A DNA stretch of 64,000 nucleotides from Lotus japonicus (lineage: Eukaryota > Streptophyta > Magnoliopsida > Fabales > Fabaceae). A model generated the notes under the pieces. The model was not told the origin of the DNA. It ran no database searches and worked only from the letters and a program-made list of their open reading frames with translations. A program made the position numbers and the translations under genes. Below are positions 33,103 through 43,144 of the stretch, piece by piece; position 1 is the stretch's first letter, and the number at the start of each line of letters is the position of its first letter. Location: positions 54,798,066-54,862,065 of the forward strand of contig NC_080042.1 of the NCBI RefSeq assembly GCF_012489685.1, given 5' to 3'.

Positions 33103-36100
33103 TGTAACGCCCCAATTTCTCAACTGAGGAATCACATTAGTAACCTAACAAAGTCTAAGGACTATTCTGCAATCCCTAAAATCCAAGGGTATTTTTTTGA
33201 AATTGAAAATGAATACCATAGGATTGGAAACACATGATAACTTTATTTAAATAACCTGTTTCCCGATATATAGTAATAATAGTTTACAACACCATAAGTA
33301 AGGTTCAGAATAAACATGCGCACTTTAAAAGTGGCGGAAGCAAGGCTTTAATAACAGGGTTCTCATATAGAAAGAGAGACTCAAACATAATCCACAAGAA
33401 GAGAAGCAAAGTTGCTTCTCACACCTCTACTCCACCGCTTACAACTCGATCTCCAACTCGAGCAGCTAAGCCTCGGCGGAAGGATCTCCATCGCCTAATA
33501 GCGTTAAGCGCCCAAACAACAAGTAGCAAATATAAAGGGTTAACTCCATGCAATTACCATGTATAAAAGGGAAAATCATGCTGTTCAAATTTAATTACAT
33601 GGCATGGTAAATAACTAGCAACATAACTCAACTCATATATCAACAACTTACACATAGATTAACTCAGATAATAATAACCTCAACAATATAACATCAAATC
33701 AGATATCAATAAACCAATAACTAGAATCCAACAACATAGGGTCAGGTGTTAGTTTCCTATAATGCAACTATATGCTGCTAACAAAATGGATCGATCAATA
33801 TCGTCTCTCAAGACGGGACAATGATAGGACCACACCTCCTCATCGCCACTTATGCCGTCTCACAAGACGGGACAATCATAGGACCACACCTCCTCATCGC
33901 CACTTATAGCGTCTCACAAGACGGGACAATCATAGGACCACACCTCCTGATCGCCACTTAGCGTCACAAAGGACGGGAAAATGATAGGACCACACCTCCT
34001 CATCGCCACTTATGACGTCTCACAAGACGGGACAATCATAGGACCACACCTCCTGATCGCCACTTTCTACTTAAGCCTTATATGCCAAGTCAGACAACAA
34101 CTCCCAATCCAATAGTCAATTCAGAGTAACTACATGTTATTCATAATCACAACATTCGCACAAACACATCAAGCTCTACTGAGCGATGAAATAATAATTC
34201 AGTGCTGTAAAACATAACCATGTCCAATCCACTAGAAAGCAGTAATGACAGAAATCAGTAAACGGCCGAAGGCTCTCAGAAAACGGAGACACACGTCTCA
34301 ATAAGTTTACTCGGCCGGAGCCTTCAAAAAACATTTGGCACAAGCCTCATAAACAGTCAACATAAGCAAGCATACAACATTGCAAGCATAATAATCATAA
34401 TCCAATGCCAATCAATATAAACATCTTCATCTCAAACGCATGCAGTGCGATAAAAGCAGGCAAGACTCAAGGACACGCTAAAACTGAGTTACCCTTACCT
34501 TCGTGAGTAGAAGTTGGGCATGAAAGTTGTGAACCTAGAACAAGGAAACACAATCATCAACACAGCCTCACTAGAAACAACACTATCTAATAACACTAAT
34601 CGAAATCGTAAAGAAAGCTTTTAAAGCTTCAGAGTTCCTATTTAAGCACAAATTGACAACGGAGACTTCGTTCGCTTAAACGAGCATAACTCGAGCTACA
34701 GAACTCGGAATGACACGAAACCGGAGCCAAACTTTCGACAATCGAAAGAGCTACGTAATGGCTCAGGTCATAGAGACCCAAAAATTACTTTTGGACACGG
34801 TACCCTAACAAATAGGTTTCGGCCACTCTCAAAAATAGGGTTTCCGAACTTTTTCTTCGATCTAAATCAATTCCTAGGTATTCTTAGGCGATATCTAGGC
34901 CAGGGAAACTCTCAGAAAAATTATCGGGTCGAAAACTGTCGCAGGGGTATTTTGGTCAATATTTTTAGCTCGAAAACTCAAAATCAGAATTTCGAAAAAC
35001 AAATTAGATGGGGTCGATACCAACGACGATTATGACGACTAATCCTACTAACGCTAAGCTCAGTCGAGGGTTTTAAGCCCAAAGGATGAAACTTTAGCCA
35101 AAAATGGGTATTTCAAGCAGAATTGAAATTCGACGGCGATACGACAAGATTCGGCGAAATGTAATCCGCTAAACATGCTCAGGGGCACGCAGGGAATAAG
35201 TTTAGACAGAGAAATCAAGTTATTTGGACAGTTTTACAAAAAGCTCAAACTTTGAGCACAGAAAGACATAGAGAAAAGCGACAGAATTTACGATCAGAGG
35301 TAAGGAAAAGCAACAGTACCTCGAGGCCTACGCGTAGCAACGAACAGTGGGACGATCAGGCAAGAATCGGCGAAAAACTCTTCTCCTCCTCCTTCCTCCT
35401 TGGTCGCGGGTTTGGGTGTGTGTGTTGGTGAGATTTTTGTTTTTTTTTTTTTTCATTTTTCAAGCTATTTATAGAAAATGGAAAATGCGGAAAAATGAAA
35501 ATTTCGCGATTCCGATTTCTCCTGTGCCATCCTCTGTGAATTCTAAGATAGGTTATGGCGACAGAATTCCATAACTCAAAATAGGTTTCTTGGAATTAAG
35601 ACAAACGATCCAAAGTCGGTGTAAATCTATTTTACCCGAAAAACTACTTTTTGCAGTTGATGTCGGATGAGAAAACTTCTTTCTGAAGAAAGATTGGAAA
35701 CATTGAAAGAAATGGGTGTACGCGTGTGGAATCTTTGTTTGAAGCTCCGAATAGAAAAAGTCTTCATCAACCGTTTATTCTAGGTTTCTTGAGGTATCAG
35801 GGTTTTGGTTTCAGCAAACTTCCGAGAATTAGAATCGGACGTTCGTACATTCCAGGGTTTCGTGTCGAAACACTCGTCAGGGAAAGGAATAAGAGAAATT
35901 CTTATAATCCTCTGAATATTTTTGGATTCCGCTTCTACAGTGCTTTATGAGCGGATTAGCCTTTTACTAACGCTTTCGCCCTAGGCGAAAGTGAATAAAG
36001 CTCGTTCTATAACCTATAGTGATTATAGTACTATTCTTAGTCATTTCCTGAACTTTCTTCTCCATAACGCTAATCAAAACATTAAACACAAGTCAAGTTC

Positions 36101-36177
36101 CCCTCACGCTGACACAAAATCCTATGCGTGAGTTGAAAATTAATTATTTATTTAATTCTAAAATCCTGGGTCTTACA
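33103..36177 (-). mobile_element. Solo LTR (3.1 kb), same gypsy family as 6250-10055
   Basis: It starts TGTAACGCCCC and ends GGGTCTTACA, flanked by GGTTA on both sides (33098-33102 and 36178-36182). Read on the minus strand it matches the solo LTR at 6250-10055 over the first kilobase and at the extreme 3' end (TTACTAA.GTGA then GGGG.GTTACA). It has a TATA-like TATAAATA near 35467-35475 (minus strand). The middle differs: this copy has a 54-bp minisatellite. There is no internal coding sequence, so it is an LTR left after recombination. Confidence 0.8.
33803..34067. repeat. 54-bp minisatellite in the solo LTR, five units
   Basis: Five head-to-tail units of about 50-54 bp share AGACGGGACAAT, ATAGGACCACACCTCCT and ATCGCCACTT. 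Units differ by a few substitutions and small indels; the fourth is the most diverged (GTCACAAAGGACGGGAAAAT). I did not find this array in the related LTR at 6250-10055. Confidence 0.85.
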
Positions 36178-36440
36178 GGTTACCGGTTGTTGCTTTCTGG
36201 GTTGATGTTGGGAGAGGGGTTTTTGGGTTACTGGATTGGTGATTGGTGGAGGGAGTGAATTTTCTAAATCATTTTATTCAATGCAATTCCATAGCAATCT
36301 CTTGCAATCTGGAAAATGAATTGCAATCTCCATCTTCCAAATTTGGTTTAATTTAGGCTTAATCTGGGAAATGAATTGCATTAGCAATCTCCATAGCAAT
36401 CTGGAAAGTGGGAGGTTTCCGCAATTCATCTCCATCATAA

Positions 36441-36662
36441 ATGTTTTTTTTTATTATTTCTTGATTTGTTCTTTAATAAAAATTATTTTTCAATTAAAAT
36501 ATAAATTAAAAAAGCCACTTCATCAATAAACCGTTAAGTTTTAGACGGAAAACCAATTATGCAAAAGGAGGTATTCGTCGGGGATGCGTAATGCAATTGA
36601 TTTTTGTTGGAGACCAGAATCGTGAGAAACATATATGTGGGGACCAAATGTGCAATTAAGCC
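36441..36662 (-). repeat. Right inverted end of the Mutator-like element
   Basis: Reverse-complement partner of 32085-32311. The outer edge CAATTAAGCC is followed by the 9-bp target duplication. Confidence 0.85.
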
Positions 36663-36671
36663 AATATTTTA

Positions 36672-37003
36672 AGAATATATAAAAGACTACAAATAGCGAT
36701 CCCACAATAATGAGACCACTCTTTGGAGATTCCACACCGGCCATCTAAGTAAGAAAACAATCAATGAAATTAGCTGAGACTATTTTTATTCACATTTTCA
36801 TAACAACTCTTACTAAGATGTACATATATATTACTCTCATACACCCACTTAAAAATTGTTAAAAAAAAATCATAACCGTAAAAGAGGATGTATAAGGGTA
36901 GTAATTAATGTTTCATTCTACTTTAACCATTAATATGTTTTCATAGTGATATATCTTAGTTAAATTATTATAAGTACAAGATATATAGAAATGTGGTTAT
37001 ATT
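36672..37003. other. AT-rich spacer
   Basis: Between the Mutator-like element and the next LTR. Nothing recognised. Confidence 0.5.
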
Positions 37004-37253
37004 TGTTAAAATATGAAAACGATATCTTATATCTTGATTATATCATAGAATATCTGATAATATCTTGGTCTTGTTATAGAGTAATTAAGTTAATTTAGAT
37101 TATTACTGATTTTTTTCTTATTTAATTGTGATAAAGAGTATTTTTTTAGTTTCCTCATTTAACCGGAACTAGTGTTCTACTCATTATTATAAATATAAGT
37201 TTGTATTTTCCCCTATAAAAAATCAATTATTCATATTTCTTTCAGTTTTAACA
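37004..37253 (+). repeat. Left LTR of the small non-autonomous element
   Basis: It begins TGTTAAAA and ends TTTTAACA, next to the primer-binding site at 37254. It is clearly related to 42937-43144 but diverged. Confidence 0.65.
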
Positions 37254-37912
37254 TGGTATTAGAGCAGTATCATCCTCCATGACCTTTGCCATCATTCTTC
37301 CTTTCCTCCTATTCTCATTCTGTATTGGGTTGAAGTACCCTTGTACTTCACTTCAATATATTTCGTATAGCTTATCAAAAAAGAAAAAATCATTCTTCTT
37401 CATCTCTGGCATATCATGACGATGGGCATGAGTATGATAAGCTTCTCTTCTTCCTCTTTGGCAAACCATGACGGTGAGCATGAGTATGATTGGTTCTTCT
37501 TCCTTATCTTTAGCATAATTTGGCAATTACAATGTGATCGATCTATGGCCCTCTGTTGTGACGATGGAGTCTGAGGGATTGTGTTGTTTGGCATCGGGTG
37601 TGAGGATACAACATGAGGAATTTACATTTTTTGGCACTCATGTGACAATGAAGTCTGCGAGATTGTGTTACTTGGCCCTCTAGTTTGACAATGAAGTCAG
37701 AAGGATTTGCATTGTTTGACCATTTATGGTGATGATTGAGTCTGAGGGATTTGTTCGGCGCTTCTTCTTCTTTCCCCTTTGGTTGTTCTTCCTCTCTATG
37801 CCAATGGCAATAACAATGGTATCTCTTCATTACTTCTCTTTTCTTTGGAAATGGCATTGATTTCTCATTTTCCCATTTGGATTCTACTCTTCTCTTTGGC
37901 AACAACAATGGT

Positions 37913-38139
37913 TGAAAGGTATCAGAGATTCAGAGAGAGAGAGAGTTAGAGAGAGAATCAGTTAGAGAGAGAATGAATTGTATTGAATGAATTGAATGGT
38001 GGTTACATCAATTACATGACTAACTTATATAGTGTGAATAGCTCAACTGAATGAATAACAAACCCTAACTAATTCTAACTGAACCATAACTGATTCACTA
38101 ACAGACTCAACAAACTTAACTGCCTAAGTTCTCCTTACA
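37913..38139 (-). repeat. 3' LTR of the young copia (227 bp)
   Basis: On the minus strand it runs TGTAAGGAGAAC to GATACCTTTCA. It is preceded on that strand by a purine-rich tract (GCAGGGGAG). It carries a TATA box (CTATATAAG). Confidence 0.9.
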
Positions 38140-41100
38140 CTCCCCTGCAAACTCAGGTGTAGGCTTAGCCAAAACTCTGAGTTTTGTCTTAAAACAATGA
38201 AACAAAGTAGAGGAAACAGGTTTAGTGAAAATGTCAGCTATTTGAGATGGTGCTGGAATATGCACAACAGTCACTTGTTTATCAGCCACACGCTCTCGAA
38301 CAAAGTGAAGAAACAGAGCAAAGTGCTTAGTCTTTGTATGAAGAATGGGATTTGCAGCAAGGTGAACAGCACTGAGATTATCACAGTATATAAGAGAGGA
38401 TGGGGGGGCAGGAACCCGAAGCTCAGATAGAAGAGATCGAAGCCACATAATCTCAGTGATAACCAAGGCTAAGCTGCGATACTCAGCCTCTGTGCTTGAG
38501 CGAGCTACAACAGTTTGCTTCTTTGCTGCCCAAGATACAAAATTGCCACCAATGTAGATACACATTCCAGAAGTGGAGCGACGATCATCCGGGTCTGAAC
38601 CCCAATCAGAATCAGCAAAGGCAGTAATGGACATAGACGACGGACGCCTAAGATAAAGACCATGTGTTGTAGTACCATGAAGATAGCGGAGAATACGCTT
38701 GACGGCTTGCCAATGAGGTTCCAAAGGTGAATGCATAAATTGACACACCTTGTTAACAGGGAATGCAATCTCTGGTCTGGTGATAGTCACATATTGGAGA
38801 GCACCAACAACTGAACGATACAGCGAAGGATTTGGAAACAAAGCACCAGAATTAGCTGAGAGTTTTAGCCCAGAAGTCATAGGTGTTGGAGAAGGGTTGC
38901 TACTGTCCATTTTAGCTTTTATCAGCAAATCATTAATGTATTTTGTCTGACTAAGAATCAAGCCTCCATCCTTAGTGCGGGTAGCTTCAATCCCAAGAAA
39001 GTAGTGCAAAGAACCAAGGTCTTTTAATGGAAAAACTGCATTCAGATCAGCAATAAGAGAAGAAATTGCAGTAGAAGAGGAGCCAGTGATGATAATATCA
39101 TCAACATACCCCAAAATATAGAGAGTTTCTGATTTAGTGAACTTGCAAAATAAAGAAGTATCACACTTAGCTGCTTGAAAACCAAAACGAGCCAATGTAG
39201 AACTGAGTTTGTCAAACCAAGCACGTGGAGCTTGTTTAAGGCCATAGAGTGCCTTCTTTAGCTTGCAAACTAAATGAGAAGAACCCTTTGAGAATCCAGG
39301 AGGTTGCTGCATAAACACCTCCTCAACATGCTCCCCATTCAAGAATGCATTATTAAAATCAAATTGTCGAATAGGCCACTGATGCATAAGGGCTAGAGAC
39401 AAAACTGTTCGTATGGTGGTAGGCTTAACAACTGGACTGAATGTCTCAGTATAATCATACCCCTCGGTTTGATGAAATCCTTTTGCAACCAGACGAGCCT
39501 TATGCTTGTTAATGGAACCATCAGAGTTATACTTTGTGCGGAAAACCCATTTACACCCAATAGCATCCCTTCCATGGGGAAGTGGAACCAATTCCCAGGT
39601 GTTATTATTCATCAAGGCTTGATATTCCTCCTGCATAGCTTGATGCCAGTGAGGAATGGAAAGAGCTTGCTTTGCTGATGTAGGAATAGATGAAAGAGCA
39701 GTGGATGCCGCATAAGCCTTTGGTCGGTGAATTCCTGCTTTAGCTCGGGTAGTCATAGAGTGAACATTAGAGGAGGGAGGCACTGGAGGCTCAGTAGGTT
39801 GTGCTGAAGCATGAACAACACCAGAATTCTGTGCTGGTTGAGAAAAATCAGAAACAGTGGTTTGCCCAACAGGTGCAGAACCATTAGTAGCAACAGTAGG
39901 CATAACACTATTAGCATGTGGCATTACATTGGGAGAAGCATTGGAAATAGGCAAGAGAGGAATAACAGAAGTTGTAGGTAGAGAAGAGTCTAACAATATA
40001 TAAGATGACGATTTTGATGTTTGAAACTGAAAAGGAGAAACAGTCTCATCAAACAAAACATTGCGTGTAATAATGACCTTTCCTTCAGTGGTGAGACATT
40101 TATAGCCTTTGTGCATGGGACTATACCCTAAGAAAGTACAAGGAGCTGACCTAAAAGCCAACTTATGAGTATTATAAGGCCTAGTATGAGGATAACATAG
40201 GCAGCCAAAACACTTAAAAAATGAATAATCTGGTTTCTTATCATATAGCTTTTGCAAAGGGGTAGATAAATCAAGAGTTGGTGTAGGCAATTGATTAATA
40301 AGGTAGGCTGCAGTTTCAAAAGCATCACCCCAAAAGGTTGAAGGCATATGAGCATGAGCTAATAAAGCTAAACCAGTTTCAGTAATATGCCTATGCTTCC
40401 GCTCAACTCGTCCATTTTGCTGATGGACATAAGGGCAAGTTAATCTATGTTGAATACCACACTGAGTGAGAAAAGGTTTAAAGGCTAGATACTCTTTGGC
40501 ATTATCTGTTTGGAGAGCTTTAACCTTGACATCAAACTGATTTTCAGCAAGAGTTTTAAAACTTTGAAAAGCTGCAAGAGCTTTTGACTTACGATGCAGT
40601 AAAAACAACCAGCTATACTTAGAGAATGCATCCACAAAGACTATATAATATCTCTCACCAGTCCTAGAAGGCATTGGGGAAGGCCCCCAAATATTAGAAT
40701 AAACTAATTCAAGAGGCTTATGGTAAACAGAAAGAGAAGAATGAAAAGGTAATTGATGAGACTTTGCCAAACAACACGATTCACAAACAACACTGATTTT
40801 ATTCAATGACAAAGAAGGATTACATTGCTTGAGTACATGGCTTACAATCTTCTGTGAAGCATGTCCTAACCGAGCATGCCACAGTTTAAAATCTAAATCA
40901 GCCTGAGTACATTTATTTGAAGGAAAAACAGAAACAGACAAAGCAGATGCAGGACATGAAGAAGAAAATAATGCAGAAACTGAAGGTGTTGATGCAGAAT
41001 GCAATTTCACTTTGTGAAGAAGGTTGTCAAAAGCATATAGACCATTCCTAAGTGTTCCTTGGAGAAGAGTCTCCTCGGTTTCCTGAGATTTCACAAGACA

Positions 41101-42447
41101 AGAGTCAGAGTGAAATTCAAAGAAAACATTATTCTGCTTACAGAATTGTGAAACACTCAACAGATTTTTGCACACACCAGGAACATGAAGCAAATTATTC
41201 AAAACAAGAGGAAAAGAAGTAGAAGAAGATCGAAAAGATGTATTGCCAACATGCTTAATAGGTTTACCTGCACCATTGCCAAATTGAACCATTTCATGAC
41301 CAGTGTAAGGAACCTTGTGATGCAAATTGCTAAGATCAGAAGTCATGTGATTTGTTGCGCCAGAATCAGGATACCATACTGGATCAAGCAAGGTTGAAGG
41401 TGTAGCAACAGCATGCTGAGAGTCTTCCACAGAAGTGTAATAAGCCTGAGGTGAGGAATCATTCATTCGTGAATGCTGCGAATGAGAAGAAGACTGTGGA
41501 TTTGGTAAATTCTGATCAAATCGATGCCAGCATTCCCAAGCAAGATGACCTGGTTTGCCACAAAGTTGACAGCGAGGCCGATTGTCAGGACGATTGTCAT
41601 ATCTTCCACCTCTGCCAGAGGATCTGCCACCAGAATAGCGTCCTCTATCACCATAACGACCTCCTCTGTGACCTTGATAGCCACCAAGACCTTGGTAACC
41701 ACCAGATCCCTGACCTTGATAGCCACCAGAACGTCCTCTTCCTCTGCCAGAATTAGAGTGCTGAGAATTGGAACTCTGATTTTGTGCCATAAGTGCTTGT
41801 GTACCAGAACCATCAAATTTCTTGTGCTTTTCGATTCGATCTTCCTGGGCCATCAACAAGGCTTCTAGGTCATCAACAGTATAACTATCCTTTCTAGAAG
41901 TAACAGCAACAACAAACGAGTCATAATCCTCACTAAGACCATCCAAAATTGCATCAACATGATCAGATTCAGAAATCGGTGATCCAACAGCAGATAAAGA
42001 ATCAACCGTCTTCTTGATTTGAAGCAAATAAGCAGAAGCTGAGCCGTCTTTCTTCGTATTTCTCAATTGATGCTTAAATTGCTTGATTTTTGCAGTAGTT
42101 CGAGAAGAAAAGAAAGATTCAAGTCTTGACCAAACCTGATGAGAGAAATTGCATCCAACCATGCGATTTCCTAGCGCACTCGACATCGACGAGAGAAGCC
42201 ACGAGAGAAGAAGAGAATCTTGCTGCTCCCACAGTTCATATGCTGCAGTTGATCGATCTGCAGCTTCATCTTCATCCGTTGCATACTTAGCTGGAATCTC
42301 ATCTTGATTGAAGTGCTTTAGAAGCTTGAAGCCTTTCACTGTTGCCAGTACTTGCTGGCGCCATGGTAGATAGTTCTCATCGTTGAGCTTGATTGAGAAT
42401 ACATGAGCAAAGGTTTGCACAGCGGTGGTTTGCACAGCGGAATCCAT
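38116..42447 (-). CDS. Copia gag-pol polyprotein (1443 aa), intact frame with an integrase substitution
   Basis: ATG at 42445-42447, just after the primer-binding site; the stop overlaps the 3' LTR edge. Order: gag (about 1-290), CCHC knuckle CQLCGKPGHLAWEC (about 293-306), protease WYPDSGATNHMT (about 357-370), integrase zinc finger (WHARLGHAS to CESCCLAKS, from about 520), integrase core, reverse transcriptase with YVDDIIITG (about 1112), RNase H with SDWGSDPDDRRSTSG and STEAEYRSLA. In the core, the place of the first catalytic Asp reads VYSNIWGPSP, with Asn (codon AAT); the second Asp (QTDNAKEY) and the Glu (QNGRVERKH) are present. The other two copia elements here have Asp at that place. 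So the frame is intact, but this copy's integrase may be inactive. Confidence 0.93.
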   Translation of the reverse strand: MDSAVQTTAVQTFAHVFSIKLNDENYLPWRQQVLATVKGFKLLKHFNQDEIPAKYATDEDEAADRSTAAYELWEQQDSLLLSWLLSSMSSALGNRMVGCNFSHQVWSRLESFFSSRTTAKIKQFKHQLRNTKKDGSASAYLLQIKKTVDSLSAVGSPISESDHVDAILDGLSEDYDSFVVAVTSRKDSYTVDDLEALLMAQEDRIEKHKKFDGSGTQALMAQNQSSNSQHSNSGRGRGRSGGYQGQGSGGYQGLGGYQGHRGGRYGDRGRYSGGRSSGRGGRYDNRPDNRPRCQLCGKPGHLAWECWHRFDQNLPNPQSSSHSQHSRMNDSSPQAYYTSVEDSQHAVATPSTLLDPVWYPDSGATNHMTSDLSNLHHKVPYTGHEMVQFGNGAGKPIKHVGNTSFRSSSTSFPLVLNNLLHVPGVCKNLLSVSQFCKQNNVFFEFHSDSCLVKSQETEETLLQGTLRNGLYAFDNLLHKVKLHSASTPSVSALFSSSCPASALSVSVFPSNKCTQADLDFKLWHARLGHASQKIVSHVLKQCNPSLSLNKISVVCESCCLAKSHQLPFHSSLSVYHKPLELVYSNIWGPSPMPSRTGERYYIVFVDAFSKYSWLFLLHRKSKALAAFQSFKTLAENQFDVKVKALQTDNAKEYLAFKPFLTQCGIQHRLTCPYVHQQNGRVERKHRHITETGLALLAHAHMPSTFWGDAFETAAYLINQLPTPTLDLSTPLQKLYDKKPDYSFFKCFGCLCYPHTRPYNTHKLAFRSAPCTFLGYSPMHKGYKCLTTEGKVIITRNVLFDETVSPFQFQTSKSSSYILLDSSLPTTSVIPLLPISNASPNVMPHANSVMPTVATNGSAPVGQTTVSDFSQPAQNSGVVHASAQPTEPPVPPSSNVHSMTTRAKAGIHRPKAYAASTALSSIPTSAKQALSIPHWHQAMQEEYQALMNNNTWELVPLPHGRDAIGCKWVFRTKYNSDGSINKHKARLVAKGFHQTEGYDYTETFSPVVKPTTIRTVLSLALMHQWPIRQFDFNNAFLNGEHVEEVFMQQPPGFSKGSSHLVCKLKKALYGLKQAPRAWFDKLSSTLARFGFQAAKCDTSLFCKFTKSETLYILGYVDDIIITGSSSTAISSLIADLNAVFPLKDLGSLHYFLGIEATRTKDGGLILSQTKYINDLLIKAKMDSSNPSPTPMTSGLKLSANSGALFPNPSLYRSVVGALQYVTITRPEIAFPVNKVCQFMHSPLEPHWQAVKRILRYLHGTTTHGLYLRRPSSMSITAFADSDWGSDPDDRRSTSGMCIYIGGNFVSWAAKKQTVVARSSTEAEYRSLALVITEIMWLRSLLSELRVPAPPSSLIYCDNLSAVHLAANPILHTKTKHFALFLHFVRERVADKQVTVVHIPAPSQIADIFTKPVSSTLFHCFKTKLRVLAKPTPEFAGECKENLGS

Positions 42448-42453
42448 GGATCT

Positions 42454-42472
42454 GAACCTTGCTCTGATACCA
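42454..42472 (-). other. Primer-binding site of the young copia
   Basis: On the minus strand TGGTATCAGAGCAAGGTTC follows the 5' LTR directly. It matches the complement of the initiator tRNA-Met 3' end, standard for copia elements. Confidence 0.9.
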
Positions 42473-42701
42473 TGAAAGGTATCAGAGATTCAGAGAGAGA
42501 GAGAGAGTTAGAGAGAGAATCAGTTAGAGAGAGAATGAATTGTATTGAATGAATTGAATGGTGGTTACATCAATTACATGACTAACTTATATAGTGTGAA
42601 TAACTCAACTGAATGAATAACAAACCCTAACTAATTCTAACTGAACCATAACTGATTCACTAACAGACTCAACAAACTTAACTGCCTAAGTTCTCCTTAC
42701 A
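42473..42701 (-). repeat. 5' LTR of the young copia (229 bp)
   Basis: It is nearly identical to 37913-38139, with an extra GA in the GAGAGA run and one base change in GTGAATAACTC. Confidence 0.9.
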
Positions 42702-42936
42702 ATGGCCAATGGTAGCGAGATCGACACTGGTTTCCCTTCTTCTTCTTTGAATGACAATGGTGGAAATGACAATAGAAATGCACTCTTTAAGGTGGCGATG
42801 CCCGAAGTAGTTACCCTAACTGTAAGGAGGGGTTGCCGAAGGCAGGGCTACTGAATTAGTTTTTTTTTCTTTGTTTTTTCTAAAGAGTATATTTGTAAAA
42901 CGCTTAAAGCTAAGGTAACTTAAGTTTGAGTGGGAG

Positions 42937-43144
42937 TGTTAGAATATGAAAATCATACCTTATATCATGATCTTATCTTAGAGTATCTTATAATATCTTG
43001 ATCTTATCTTGGAGTAGTTAAGGTAATTTAGATGATTGCTACTGATTTATTCTTTTTTATTTAGAACCAGGAGTATTAGTTAATGTCTGTATTTAAAATG
43101 AATAAGAAAGTTTACTCATTATTATACGTATAAGGTCAATTAGT
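42937..43144 (+). repeat. Right LTR of the small non-autonomous element, truncated
   Basis: It starts TGTTAGAATATGAAAATC after a purine-rich tract. It aligns with 37004-37253 up to TTATACGTATAAG, then diverges, losing about the last 60 bases of the LTR. Confidence 0.55.

Larger units (their letters stand above)
32085..36662. mobile_element. Mutator-like non-autonomous DNA transposon
   Basis: Inverted repeats of about 220 bp at 32085-32311 and 36441-36662 begin GGCTTAATTGCACATTTG and are about 85% identical by eye. They are flanked by 9-bp direct repeats with one mismatch, AAAATTTTA (32076-32084) and AATATTTTA (36663-36671). Long inverted ends with a 9-bp duplication define Mutator-like elements. 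No transposase is visible. About 1.05 kb of its own interior remains; the rest is a solo LTR inserted at 33103. Interior frames on the minus strand (32492-32851, 32791-33060) have no known domain. Confidence 0.8.
37913..42701 (-). mobile_element. Complete Ty1/copia retrotransposon, recently inserted
   Basis: Two LTRs (37913-38139 and 42473-42701) flank a primer-binding site, one long ORF and a purine-rich tract. By eye the LTRs differ by one substitution and one GA-dinucleotide step, so insertion was recent. The flanks are ATGGT on the left and ATGGC on the right, a 5-bp duplication with one mismatch. Short LTRs and a single gag-pol ORF of about 1440 codons fit the Ale/Retrofit-like copia group, though I cannot prove the lineage here. 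Confidence 0.93.
37004..43144 (+). mobile_element. Non-autonomous LTR element split by a copia element
   Basis: A left LTR (37004-37253, TGTTAAAATATG to TTTTAACA) is followed directly by TGGTATTAGAGCAG, a tRNA-Met type primer-binding site. A related LTR begins at 42937 (TGTTAGAATATG) after a purine-rich tract, GAGTGGGAG. Both contain ATCTTAT...ATAATATCTTG and the CTCATTATTATA block. The right LTR loses similarity near 43144, so it seems truncated. Without the copia inserted at 37913-42701, the interior is only about 0.9 kb and non-coding, as in small non-autonomous LTR elements. Confidence 0.65.

Noticed and set aside
33103..36177. LARD element instead of a solo LTR
   Set aside because: No terminal direct repeats, primer-binding site or purine tract were found inside, and the relative at 6250-10055 has the same form.
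42700..42900. Apparent continuation of copia coding sequence right of the 5' LTR
   Set aside because: The LTR end and target duplication at 42701-42706 show this belongs to the host LTR element.
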